Assembly: GCF_016735595.1 (NCBI RefSeq)
Contig: NZ_JAERRB010000002.1
Coordinates: 694,996 to 758,995, forward strand
DNA length: 64,000 bases
DNA from: Chryseolinea lacunae
GTDB taxonomy: Bacteria > Bacteroidota > Bacteroidia > Cytophagales > Cyclobacteriaceae
Direction: 5' to 3'
The number at the start of each line of letters is the position of its first letter. Position 1 is the stretch's first letter. Below, in pieces: positions 8,818-17,800 of this stretch. The notes below the pieces were generated by a model that was given only the letters and a program-made list of their open reading frames with translations, had not been told where the DNA came from and searched no databases. The position numbers were made by a program, and so were the translations under genes.

Positions 8818-9049
8818 AAAACAGATCATTGAGGCGTTGAATTTGAAGCACCTGAAACCCGAAGACATCGGCGACGACCAGGCGCTTTTTGTGGAAGGTC
8901 TCGGCCTGGATTCCATCGACGCCCTGGAATTGATCGTGCTGCTGCAGCAACACTACAACATCAAGCTTGCCAACCCGCAAGACGGTCCGCAGATCTTCAA
9001 AAGTGTGAGGACCATCGCGGAGTATATTCAAGCCAACAAACCCTCCTGA
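8792..9049 (+). CDS. Acyl carrier protein (ACP2)
   Basis: 85-residue carrier protein with phosphopantetheine site Ser41 in GLGLDSIDALEL. A second in-frame ATG at 8804 is possible. The gene overlaps the preceding KS-like gene, so expression is coupled. Two different ACPs are a regular feature of aryl-polyene clusters, where one may carry the starter and the other the growing chain; the split of duties here is unknown. Confidence 0.93.
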   Translation: MEQLMADLKKQIIEALNLKHLKPEDIGDDQALFVEGLGLDSIDALELIVLLQQHYNIKLANPQDGPQIFKSVRTIAEYIQANKPS

Positions 9050-9051
9050 TC

Positions 9052-10248
9052 TTGAAAGGTTCCGTGCACGTAGCCGGCATCGGCGTCATATCAGCCATCG
9101 GAAGTTCGGCGTCGGCCACACTGGCGGCGTTTCGCGAACAGGAGTCGGGCATAGGCCACATCACGCATTTCGATTCGGTGCACAAAAACGTGTTGCCGGT
9201 AGGGGAGGTGAAACTCCCCAACGAAGCCCTGTGCGACATCCTGTGGCAAGGCGCCCACGTGACGCGCACCGCACTGCTCGGCATTCACGCCGCGCGCGAA
9301 GCGGTGAAGAGTTCCGGCGTGGATGTGAAGCGCTGGCGCACCGGCCTCATCTCGGCCACCACCGTGGGCGGCATGGACAAGACGGAACATTTTTTTATTG
9401 ACTATCTCAACAATCCCAACGCCGGAAAACTTCGGAACGTGGTGAACCACGAATGTGGCAAGTCAACCGAAATCATTGCCGACGATCTGGGGGTGAAAGG
9501 ATTTATATCCACCATCAACACGGCGTGTTCATCTTCTGTGAACGCCATCGCGCTGGGCTCGCGCCTCATCAAACACGGCCTGCTCGACGTGGTGATTGCT
9601 GGTGGCAGCGATGCCCTTTCAAAATTTACCCTGAACGGTTTCAACAGCCTCATGATATTGGATCAGCAACCGTGTCGTCCCTTCGATGCAAGCCGCAGCG
9701 GGTTGAACCTGGGCGAAGGCGCGGGCTTTGTGGTGCTGGTTTCGGATGAAGTGCGACAAGCCGAAGGTGTAGCTTCGCGTGTGCTGGTGAACGGCTATGC
9801 CAACACCAACGACGCCTATCACCAAACGGCATCGTCGCCCGAAGGCCGCGGTTCTTTTGGTGCCATGCAAAAAGCGCTGGCCATGAGTGGCCTCTTGCCG
9901 CAGGACATCGACTACATCAACCTGCACGGCACGGGCACCTTGAACAACGACCTGTCGGAAGGTACGGCCGTGGCGCGCTTGTATGGTGAGAAGTATCCGC
10001 GCATGAGTTCAACAAAAGCATTCACCGGTCACACGCTTGGCGCCAGTGGAGGAATTGAAGCGGTGTTTTCGGTGCTGGCCCTTCAGCACCAATGCGTGTT
10101 TCCCAACCTGCGCTTCGAAACGCCGATCCCCGAAGTGGGGCTTGTGCCACAGCGCACCTTCGAAGAAAACGTGAGCGTGAAACACGTCATGAGCAACTCG
10201 TTTGGTTTTGGCGGCAACTGCTCGTCCATCATATTTTCCCGGAACTAA
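9052..10248 (+). CDS. Beta-ketoacyl-ACP synthase (KS3, FabF-type)
   Basis: Third full condensing enzyme, 398 residues, triad Cys159 (NTACSSS), His292 (LHGTGT) and His327 (FTGHTLGASGG). It begins with TTG at 9052, two bases after the ACP2 stop; the alternative GTG at 9064 would trim the first beta strand. It sits directly before the cysteine-less KS-like gene at 10287. This KS/KS-like tandem recalls the KS-alpha/chain-length-factor pairs of type II PKS and the ApeO-ApeC pair of E. coli, so it is the best candidate for the main polyene-elongating KS. Confidence 0.93.
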   Translation: MKGSVHVAGIGVISAIGSSASATLAAFREQESGIGHITHFDSVHKNVLPVGEVKLPNEALCDILWQGAHVTRTALLGIHAAREAVKSSGVDVKRWRTGLISATTVGGMDKTEHFFIDYLNNPNAGKLRNVVNHECGKSTEIIADDLGVKGFISTINTACSSSVNAIALGSRLIKHGLLDVVIAGGSDALSKFTLNGFNSLMILDQQPCRPFDASRSGLNLGEGAGFVVLVSDEVRQAEGVASRVLVNGYANTNDAYHQTASSPEGRGSFGAMQKALAMSGLLPQDIDYINLHGTGTLNNDLSEGTAVARLYGEKYPRMSSTKAFTGHTLGASGGIEAVFSVLALQHQCVFPNLRFETPIPEVGLVPQRTFEENVSVKHVMSNSFGFGGNCSSIIFSRN

Positions 10249-10286
10249 CACACACCGGCAGTCCGGCATCGAATAAGCAAGAACGT

Positions 10287-11318
10287 ATGGCGATCTATCT
10301 GAAAGGCAAAGGCAACATCTCACCACAGCAAACCTGGGGCGACGCGTCCTTGCTTGACCAGCCCAAGCCTGCAGCGGGCAACCGCCTGGCGTGTGTGGAG
10401 CCTGACTACACGCAGTACATGGACGTTCGCCAGCTGCGCCGCATGAGCCGCATCCTCAAAATGGGCGTGGCTGCAGGAAGCATGGCCCTGAAGGAAGCCA
10501 ACATCACGGTGCCCGACGGCATCATTACCGGCACAAGCTATGGCTGCCTGGAAGACACGGGCATTTTTCTCGGCAAGATGATCGAGAACAAGGAGTATGC
10601 CCTCAACCCCACACCCTTCATTCAATCGACACACAACACCATTGGCTCGCAGATCGCGTTGCTGCTGCAGTGCCAGGGCTATAACCAAACCTACACACAA
10701 GGCGCATTCTCGTTTGAACACGCGCTGCTGGATGCGTTGACCCTGCTCGCCGACGAACCGAACCAGGCGTTGCTCGTGGGCGCTGCCGACGAAATCACCA
10801 ACACCAGCCACACCGTTCAGCAACGCTTCGGAATATTCAAGGACGAACACAACACACTCGAAACGGTGAACGGCGAGGGCGTGGCGTATTTTGTTTTGTC
10901 GGGCGAGAAAGGACCCAGCGACGTGGTGGCCATCACCGCCGTGACCACACTCTACAACGCCGACGAAGCCACGTTGTCAGCCGGCATCGTACGATTTTTG
11001 AAAGACGCCGGCATCAACGCAAGCGACATCGATCTGTTGTTGCTGGGCACTAGTGGTAATGCCGCGCACGACGCTTTCGCGGAAACCATAGCCACCACTC
11101 ATTTTGCAAACAGCACGCAGGCGCACTTTAAACATTTGTCGGGCGAATATCCCACCGCTTCGGCTTTTGCCGTGTGGCTGGCCGCGCGCATTCTCGAAAC
11201 CAAAGCCGTGCCCCAAAACATTGTGGTGAAAAATTCGGGAAGACCGGTGAAGCGCGTGCTGGTATACAATCCCTATTTCACCAAATACCATTCTTTGATT
11301 TTACTGGAGGCATGTTGA
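10287..11318 (+). CDS. Ketosynthase-like chain-length-factor protein (no catalytic Cys)
   Basis: 343-residue KS homologue in which the nucleophile position is occupied by Ala140 (YTQGAFSFEHA aligned with SAACASGSHA of KS1). The stretch NPTPFIQSTHNTIGSQIA matches the beta-ketoacyl-synthase-like N-terminal domain found in ApeC-type proteins. The frame is open back to 10092, but ATG 10287 lies after the KS3 stop with a purine-rich leader and gives the expected length. I read it as the chain-length-factor partner of KS3. The stop overlaps the next ATG. Confidence 0.82.
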   Translation: MAIYLKGKGNISPQQTWGDASLLDQPKPAAGNRLACVEPDYTQYMDVRQLRRMSRILKMGVAAGSMALKEANITVPDGIITGTSYGCLEDTGIFLGKMIENKEYALNPTPFIQSTHNTIGSQIALLLQCQGYNQTYTQGAFSFEHALLDALTLLADEPNQALLVGAADEITNTSHTVQQRFGIFKDEHNTLETVNGEGVAYFVLSGEKGPSDVVAITAVTTLYNADEATLSAGIVRFLKDAGINASDIDLLLLGTSGNAAHDAFAETIATTHFANSTQAHFKHLSGEYPTASAFAVWLAARILETKAVPQNIVVKNSGRPVKRVLVYNPYFTKYHSLILLEAC

Positions 11319-12085
11319 ACTACAGAACCATAACCCTGCTCTTTGTGGCCGGACTGGCGGCGATGCTGGTCTATGACGCGATGGAGACGTTGGCGTGGTG
11401 GTATTTTGTTTTGTGGGGCGTGCTCTACCTCTCTGCGCTGGCGTATGGTGCCACCGTGCTGTCGGCGGCCTTCTTCCTGCCGGTGAACTACAAAGGCCCC
11501 GAGGCCTCGCGCAGCATTGCCATCACGTTCGACGATGGCCCCATTCCCGGCAACACCGAACGGGCACTCGAGATCCTGAAAGCCCATCACGCGAAAGCGG
11601 CCTTCTTCTGCATCGGCCACCGCGTGAATGCCCATCCCGACCTGACCAAACGCATGCACGACGAAGGCCACCTGGTGGGCAACCACAGCTATTGGCACGC
11701 CGCCACGTTCGATTTGCAAACCGCTTCGAAGATTGAAAAAGAACTGGTGGACACCGACGCCGCCATCGAAAAAACCATTGGCGCAAAACCGAATTTTTTC
11801 CGCCCGCCCTATGGCGTAACCAACCCTATGCTGGCCACGGCCGTGAAGCGCGGCGGTTACAAAACCATTGGCTGGAGCGTGCGCTCGTTCGACACCGTGA
11901 GCAAAGACAAACAGACGTTGATGAACCGCGTGACCCGTTCGCTGAAAGGCGGCGACGTGGTGTTGTTTCACGACTATTGCGACATCACGCTGGAAATTCT
12001 GCCGGCGTTTCTCGACCACGTGGCGAAGGTTGGATTGAAAATTGTGAGGGTAGATGAACTATTGAATGAACGCGCGTATGGCTGA
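11312..12085 (+). CDS. Membrane-anchored polysaccharide deacetylase (NodB domain)
   Basis: 257 residues. Two hydrophobic segments (about 7-25 and 30-56) anchor a NodB-type carbohydrate esterase 4 domain with its canonical motifs: TFDDGP (72-77), metal-binding HSYWH (125-129) and RPPYG (164-168). CE4 enzymes remove N- or O-acyl groups from sugars, so it may deacetylate a sugar head group added by the GT2 enzyme of the same operon, or peptidoglycan. The ATG at 11312 overlaps the preceding stop; the frame continues upstream without a better start. Metal site looks intact; substrate is unknown. Confidence 0.87.
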   Translation: MLNYRTITLLFVAGLAAMLVYDAMETLAWWYFVLWGVLYLSALAYGATVLSAAFFLPVNYKGPEASRSIAITFDDGPIPGNTERALEILKAHHAKAAFFCIGHRVNAHPDLTKRMHDEGHLVGNHSYWHAATFDLQTASKIEKELVDTDAAIEKTIGAKPNFFRPPYGVTNPMLATAVKRGGYKTIGWSVRSFDTVSKDKQTLMNRVTRSLKGGDVVLFHDYCDITLEILPAFLDHVAKVGLKIVRVDELLNERAYG

Positions 12086-12728
12086 TAAACTGAAGTTGAT
12101 TTGTGGAGTGTTTTTCGTGTTGACAACGATGTTGTCTGTGACTGCGAAAGCGCAATATGCAGGCTATAAATCCGTGACGGATCTCGCGGCCTTCAAGAAA
12201 CAATTTGCCACCGAGTCGTCCAAGGTGTCGTCCATCACCAGCAACTTCACGCAGGAGAAAACATTGACGGCGCTCACGGAAACCATCACGTCAACCGGCA
12301 AGTTCTGGTTTCTGCGCAGCAACCGCGTGCGCATCGAATATGTGAAACCGTTCTCATACCTCATGGTGATGAACGGCGACAAGATGCTGGTGAAGAATGA
12401 TCAGAAAGAAAATCGCATCAACGTGAAGTCGAACAAGCTCTTTCAGCAAGTGAACCGCATCATGATCGACTGTGTGCAGGGAACCATTCTCGATAGCAAA
12501 GATTTCACGACAAAGGTTTTTGAGAACGACAAACTCTACCTGCTGGAGATGACACCCGTGTCGAAGTCGCTGAAAGAATTTTTTCAAACCATTGTGTTGC
12601 TGGTAGAGAAAAAAGACTATGCGGTGAAGTCGATCGAAATGAACGAACCCAGTGGCGACAAAACCACCATATCGTTCTCTGATAAAAAATTAAACGCACC
12701 CATTCCCGATGCGATGTTTGCTCTTTAG
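12066..12728 (+). CDS. LolA-like outer-membrane lipoprotein carrier
   Basis: 220-residue periplasmic protein with a signal peptide ending near AKAQ (about residue 29) and a LolA-type fold: SNFTQEKTLTALTETITSTGKFWF, then IEYVKPFSYLMVMNGDKMLV. Generic LolA moves lipoproteins across the periplasm; cluster-specific versions occur in aryl-polyene/flexirubin loci together with an MMPL exporter and probably carry the lipidic pigment to the outer membrane. The gene overlaps the deacetylase by 20 bases. A second start, ATG 12078, is possible. Confidence 0.87.
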   Translation: MNARMADKLKLICGVFFVLTTMLSVTAKAQYAGYKSVTDLAAFKKQFATESSKVSSITSNFTQEKTLTALTETITSTGKFWFLRSNRVRIEYVKPFSYLMVMNGDKMLVKNDQKENRINVKSNKLFQQVNRIMIDCVQGTILDSKDFTTKVFENDKLYLLEMTPVSKSLKEFFQTIVLLVEKKDYAVKSIEMNEPSGDKTTISFSDKKLNAPIPDAMFAL

Positions 12729-13332
12729 CGCCTGCTGCCTGTTGCTGATGCGCTGCGCGTCCGACTACAAGGGACTGCAGGCCACAACACCCGACGCGGC
12801 CTGCGCGGCGAAGATCGCTCCAACCCAATTCAACACCGGCTGGTACAACGCCAATGTGGATGTTTATGGCCGCCACATCAGCGGGCTGTTGCTCATCAAA
12901 AACATGCCCGACAGTTCGTTCCGCGTGGTGTTTACGAACGAGGCAGGCGTCACGTTTTTTGACTTTGGCTTTCTGGCCAACGGCGAGTTCAAGGTGCACA
13001 ATGCCATACACCAGCTGAACAAAAAAGCGGTGATCCAAACCCTGCGAAAAGATTTTGAATTGATCCTGGGATTGCCCTTCCGGAAGGGAACGGTGCAACG
13101 CTGGACGAAGGACGACGAGGTTTTCTATGGCGTGGTTCAAAAAAAGGAAACGGCCTATTTTATAACCAGTAAAGATTGTGCTTCTTTGCGCAGGCTGGAA
13201 TGGGGCGCCGCCCGCAAACGAAAGGTGACGGTGCTATTGCCGGGATCGCCTTATCCTTCGCCCGAGGTGCTGGAACTGAAACACCACACGTTCAACATGC
13301 AGATTAAACTGGCCCGATTCACAAAAGAATGA
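12709..13332 (+). CDS. Small putative lipoprotein of the pigment operon
   Basis: 207 residues, no family recognised. The N-terminus is a short hydrophobic stretch ending in LLMRCAS, suggesting lipidation at Cys16, although Arg at -1 is unusual for a lipobox. The rest is predicted beta-rich. It overlaps the LolA-like gene by 20 bases. Pairing of a LolA-like carrier with a cluster-specific lipoprotein is typical of aryl-polyene loci, so it may be the LolB-like acceptor at the outer membrane; this is inference from position. Confidence 0.75.
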   Translation: MRCLLFSACCLLLMRCASDYKGLQATTPDAACAAKIAPTQFNTGWYNANVDVYGRHISGLLLIKNMPDSSFRVVFTNEAGVTFFDFGFLANGEFKVHNAIHQLNKKAVIQTLRKDFELILGLPFRKGTVQRWTKDDEVFYGVVQKKETAYFITSKDCASLRRLEWGAARKRKVTVLLPGSPYPSPEVLELKHHTFNMQIKLARFTKE

Positions 13333-13697
13333 TGTTGCTCAACGACTTTTATACACTCGTGCACCACGAAGCCACACCCGGCGTCGTGAAAGCAAAAATT
13401 TCCATCCGCCGCGACCATCGCATTTTCGACGGTCACTTTCCCGGGCTGCCCATCGTGCCCGGCGTGTGCATGATGCAGATCATCCGCGAGCTTATGGAGA
13501 TCACCACCAAAAGAACACTGCGCATCGCAGAGGCCGACAACATGAAGTTTCTGTCGGTCATCAATCCCGACAATAACAAAGAAGTGGAGGCCGCTGTTAC
13601 CTACACCGAGGGCGCGGACCAATGGGTGGTGAATGCCACCTTGTTTGCCGACACCGTCACCTTCTTCAAAATTAAAGCTACGCTGAAAACCGCCTGA
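13329..13697 (+). CDS. Hotdog-fold dehydratase subunit with GHFPG motif (ApeI-like)
   Basis: 122-residue FabZ/ApeI-type hotdog protein. The FabZ histidine is present (His36 in DGHFPGLPIVPG), but the acid expected 14 residues later is Gln50 (PGVCMMQII; FabZ has Glu). This is the reverse of the dehydratase-like protein at 3152, which keeps the Glu and lacks the His. Overlaps the preceding stop by four bases and is overlapped by the next gene, so it is embedded in the operon. Likely forms the dehydratase with its counterpart. Confidence 0.83.
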   Translation: MMLLNDFYTLVHHEATPGVVKAKISIRRDHRIFDGHFPGLPIVPGVCMMQIIRELMEITTKRTLRIAEADNMKFLSVINPDNNKEVEAAVTYTEGADQWVVNATLFADTVTFFKIKATLKTA

Positions 13698-14527
13698 TGG
13701 AACCTGCAGAATTCCGTGCGTTATGTAAGCAAAAGAAAGTGTGCGTGCTGGTGCCCACCTACAACAATGAAAAAACGGTAGGGCAGGTAGTGCGCGATGT
13801 ACTTGACTATACCGACCAGGTGATTGTGGTGAACGACGGCGCCACAGACACGACCCCACAAATTCTACAACAGTTTCCGCAGATCGACCTCGTGAGCTAT
13901 CTGCCCAACCGTGGCAAAGGTTATGGCCTTCGTCAGGGATTTAAGCGCGCCGTGGAGGCGGGCTACGACTACGCCATCACCATCGACTCCGACGGTCAGC
14001 ATTTTGCCGCCGACTTGCCAAAGTTCATGCATGCTCTAGCAGAACATCCACACGCCGTCATCATTGGTGCGCGCAACATGGAGCAGGCCAGTGTGCCGGG
14101 CAAGAGCAGCTTTGGTAATAAATTTTCGAACTTCTGGTTTTGGGTGGAGACGGGCTTGAAGCGCAACGACACACAAAGCGGCTATCGCCTCTATCCGGTG
14201 AAAGCCCTTCAGGGAATCACGTTCATCACCCGCAAATTTGAATTTGAAATTGAAGTGCTGGTGCGGGCATCGTGGCGCGGCATAGACATGGCCGAAGTGC
14301 CGGTGAAAGTGTTTTATGCAACGCGCGAAGAACGCGTGTCGCACTTCAGACCGTTCAAAGATTTTACGCGCATCAGCATACTCAACACGGTGCTGGTCAC
14401 CATTGCCTTTCTCTACATCAAGCCCCGCGATTTCTTCCGGAGCTTTAAAAAAAAAATTTCGGTGAGTTCGTCCGCGAACAACTCTTCGGTGCACATGAAT
14501 CCGACCGGGTCAAAGCCTTCTCTGTAG
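13697..14527 (+). CDS. Glycosyltransferase family 2 (N-terminal part of a GT2-DUF2062 protein)
   Basis: GT-A fold glycosyltransferase of the dolichol-phosphate-mannose-synthase type: VLVPTYNNEKT (18-27), VVNDGATDTT, and the metal-binding Asp97-Ser-Asp99 (TIDSDGQH). The first 250 or so residues are normal up to YIKPRDFFRSFKKK; then the frame crosses ten adenines (14447-14456) and continues for about 24 residues of Ser/Asn-rich, non-conserved sequence to a stop at 14527. In the -1 frame the sequence continues at once into a DUF2062 domain, so the tail is probably an artefact of missing a frameshift. It would transfer a sugar from a nucleotide- or lipid-linked donor to the pigment or its carrier. 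Confidence 0.87.
   Translation: MEPAEFRALCKQKKVCVLVPTYNNEKTVGQVVRDVLDYTDQVIVVNDGATDTTPQILQQFPQIDLVSYLPNRGKGYGLRQGFKRAVEAGYDYAITIDSDGQHFAADLPKFMHALAEHPHAVIIGARNMEQASVPGKSSFGNKFSNFWFWVETGLKRNDTQSGYRLYPVKALQGITFITRKFEFEIEVLVRASWRGIDMAEVPVKVFYATREERVSHFRPFKDFTRISILNTVLVTIAFLYIKPRDFFRSFKKKISVSSSANNSSVHMNPTGSKPSL
14447..14456 (+). promoter_or_regulatory. A10 slippery run at the GT2/DUF2062 junction
   Basis: Ten consecutive A followed by TTT. A -1 ribosomal shift, or insertion of one extra A by RNA polymerase slippage, would join GT2 to DUF2062. The stop of the DUF2062 frame (TAA 14446-14448) sits exactly at the run, so the downstream frame only opens there. A sequencing or assembly error in the homopolymer would look the same. 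Confidence 0.55.
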
Positions 14528-14877
14528 CCTTTGGTATTTTTATGGGCATTGTGCCGTTGTGGGGGCTTCAGCTGGCGCTGGCCATCGCGTTGTCGTTTGT
14601 GTTCAAGCTCAACAAGGCGTTGGTCATCATCGCCGCCAACATCAGCATTCCGCCCATGATTCCGTTCATTCTATTCCTCAGCTACTACACCGGCAGGATC
14701 TGGATGGGCGCGCACGCGCAAACGCTGCGGTTCAGCACCGACATCAACCTGCAGGAAATGCAGCAGAACTTTTTGCAGTATGTGCTGGGTGCCACAACGC
14801 TGGCCGTCGTGGCCGGTGTTATCTTTGGGCTGGTGACGTATGCCGCCTTGAAATTGTTTAAGCGTTCCCGATCCTGA
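14449..14877 (+). CDS. DUF2062 membrane domain, readable only by frameshift from GT2
   Basis: In this frame conserved DUF2062-like sequence starts directly after the A10 run (FGEFVREQLFGAHESDRV, then KAFSVAFGIFMGIVPLWGLQ) and continues through two or three membrane segments to position 14877. There is no start codon before ATG 14542, and starting there would remove about 30 residues, including conserved ones. The domain is small, integral-membrane and often fused C-terminally to GT2 enzymes in Bacteroidota. I therefore read it as the C-terminal half of the glycosyltransferase. The MMPL gene starts three bases downstream. Confidence 0.75.
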   Translation, partial: KKNFGEFVREQLFGAHESDRVKAFSVAFGIFMGIVPLWGLQLALAIALSFVFKLNKALVIIAANISIPPMIPFILFLSYYTGRIWMGAHAQTLRFSTDINLQEMQQNFLQYVLGATTLAVVAGVIFGLVTYAALKLFKRSRS

Positions 14878-14880
14878 CCC

Positions 14881-17800
14881 ATGGCCCAGTTGTTTCTTTC
14901 CCTATACGATTTTTTTCAGCGACGCAAGCCGCTCTTCTGGACTGTGTTTGTCGGCACCGTGGCGTTGCTTGCCGTGGGTGCGTCGCGCATCACACTGGAG
15001 GAAGACATTACCAAATTTTTCCCCGACGATCCGCGTGTTGAAAAACTGAACTATGTGTTCCAGAACTCCAAGTTTGTGGAGCGCATGGTGGTGATGGTGT
15101 CTATGAAAGACAGCACCACGACACCCGATGCCGACAGCCTCATTGCCCGCGCCGAAACCATTGTGACCCGCATCCACAGCGAGCTGAAGCCCTATGTGAA
15201 ACAAATCACCACGCGTGTAGACGACGAGAAGATTATGGAGGTGTTCAAGTCGGTGCACGACTACCTTCCCATCTTTCTCACCGAAGACGACTACGCCCAA
15301 CTTGATTCGCTGAGCCGCCCCGAAAAAGTGCGCAGCGTGCTGGAACAAAACTACCAGCAACTGATTTCGCCGGCAGGCATGGCGTTGAAAAAAATCATTG
15401 TTCAGGACCCGCTGGGATTTTCATTTCTGGCGTTGAAGAAACTTCGTCAGCTTCAGTACGACGAAAACTTTGAATTATACGACAGCTACATCGTCACCAA
15501 AGATCACCGGCACTTGCTGTTTTTTCTGCAACCGGTTTATGGTCCCAGTGAAACGGGCAAGAACACCGACTTTGTGGCGGGCCTTGAAAAGATCATGCAG
15601 GAAACCACGCCACAAGGTTCGCCGGTGATGGCTTCCTATTTTGGTGCGTCGGCCGTGGCGGTGGGCAATGCCACACAACTGCGAAAGGACTCGATGCTAA
15701 CGGTGAGCATCATGGTGGTGTTGCTGGGGGTGTTGCTCATTGGCTATTTCCGCAAGAAGCGCGTTCCGTTTCTGATCTTCATACCCGTGGCGTTTGGCGG
15801 CGTGTTTTCGCTTTGCGGCATCTACCTGGTGCAGGGCACAGTGTCGATACTGGCGCTCGCCGCGGGCGCAGTAATCCTAGGCATTGCCGTGAACTATTCC
15901 CTGCATTTCCTCGCCCACCTGAAGCATACGCACGATGTGAAGACGGTGATCAAAGACCTCACGGCCCCCATGACGCTGGGCAGCACCACCACGGTGCTGG
16001 CCTTCTTCTGTCTGCAATTTGCCAACGCGGCCGTGTTGCGCGACGTGGGGTTGTTTGCCGGATTCAGCTTGATCGGTGCCGCCTTGTGTTCGCTTATTTT
16101 CCTGCCCCACTTTCTGTCAGCAACCATGTTTCCGGCGCACGATGAATCGGAGAGCCGGTTGGAACGCATGCTGATGTCGTTTGAATCGCCCCGTGTTTTG
16201 GTGCTGATTATTTTCCTGGCCACACCGGTGTTTCTGTATTTTGCGCAAGGCGTGTCGTTCAACAGCGACATGGGCAAGCTCAACTTCATGCACGACGACA
16301 CCCGGAACGCGCAGGTGCGGTTAGAGACCATCAACAACGCTTCGCTTGGCGCGGTGTATGTTGTGTCGACCGGCAACACATTGGAGGCAGCACTCCGCAA
16401 GAATGAACAGGCCACGCCGGTGTTGCAGACACTGAAAGACAATGGCACCATTCATAAATTTTCGTCGGTGTCGCTCTTCCTGCTGTCCGACTCGCTGCAA
16501 CGCCTGCGCATAGACCGGTGGAATGTTTTCTGGACACCACAGCGCAAAGCCTCCCTGCTCGCCGCCGTGAACACGGAAGCAACGGCGCTGAAGTTTTCGC
16601 AGCAGGTCATCGGAAATTTTGAACACCTGATCACCAAAGAATATCACCCCGCCACACGCGACGACATGTCCACCATCCGCGACGCCTTCTTCGACGACTA
16701 CATTATCGAAAAAGACGGACGCGCCACGGTGATCTCGCTGGCCAACGTAGACGCTGCACACAAAGCTATAGCTTATGCGGCGTTGAAACCTGCGCCCGTG
16801 CAAGCCTTCGACCGCCAGATGCTCACAAACCTGTTTGTGGAATATGTGCATGCCGATTTTAATTTCATTGTCACGTTCACGGCGTTGCTGGTCTTTAGTG
16901 CACTGTTTCTTTCCTATGGGCGCATCGAACTCACGTTCATCACGTTCGTGCCCATGTTCATCACGTGGATCTGGATTTTGGGGATTATGGCGTTGGTGGG
17001 CATCGAGTTTAATATCATCAACGTGATGGTGTCGACGTTCATCTTTGGGTTGGGCGATGACTACAGTATTTTTATCATGGATGGATTGCAACAGGACTAT
17101 GCCTACAATCGTAAAAATCTTCCGTCGATACGCGCATCCATTTTTCTTTCGGCCGTCACCACCATTGCCGGGTTGGGTGTTTTGATTTTTGCAAAGCATC
17201 CGGCGCTGCGTTCCATCGCGGCCATTTCCATCATCGGCATTGTGTGTGTGTTTGTGATGGCGCAGACGCTGGAGCCGTTCCTGTTCCGGTGGCTCATCAC
17301 CAACCGCACAAAGAAAGGTTTCACGCCCATGACGTGGGCGGGCATTTTCAGAACCACGTTCACCTATGGATTTTTTGTGACGGGTGCATTTGTGTTGACG
17401 CTGATCGGGTTTGTGCTGCGGCTGATTCCCGTTGGAAAAAAATCCATACGCATTTTCTTTCACACGCTCATCCGTTGGCTCACTTGGTCGGTCATCTACA
17501 TGGAGCCGAACGTGCGCAAGCGCATCATCGGAAAAGCGCCCGACACCTTTTTGCGTGCCCACGTGATCATCGCCAACCACGCGTCGTTCCTCGACATTCT
17601 GCTCACCACCATGCTCCATCCCAAACTGATTCTGCTCACGAACAAGTGGGTTTGGAACTCGCCCGTGTTTGGCGGCGTGGTGCGCTTGGCCGACTACTAT
17701 CCCGTGTCGGAAGGTGCCGAAGACAGCATTGACCGGTTGAAAGACCGGGTGGGAGAGGGCTATTCGGTGGTGGTGTTTCCCGAGGGCACCCGTTCGGAAG

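Noticed and set aside
10092-10286. Upstream start for the chain-length-factor-like gene
   Set aside because: The added residues are a shadow of the KS3 C-terminus and match no KS N-terminus.
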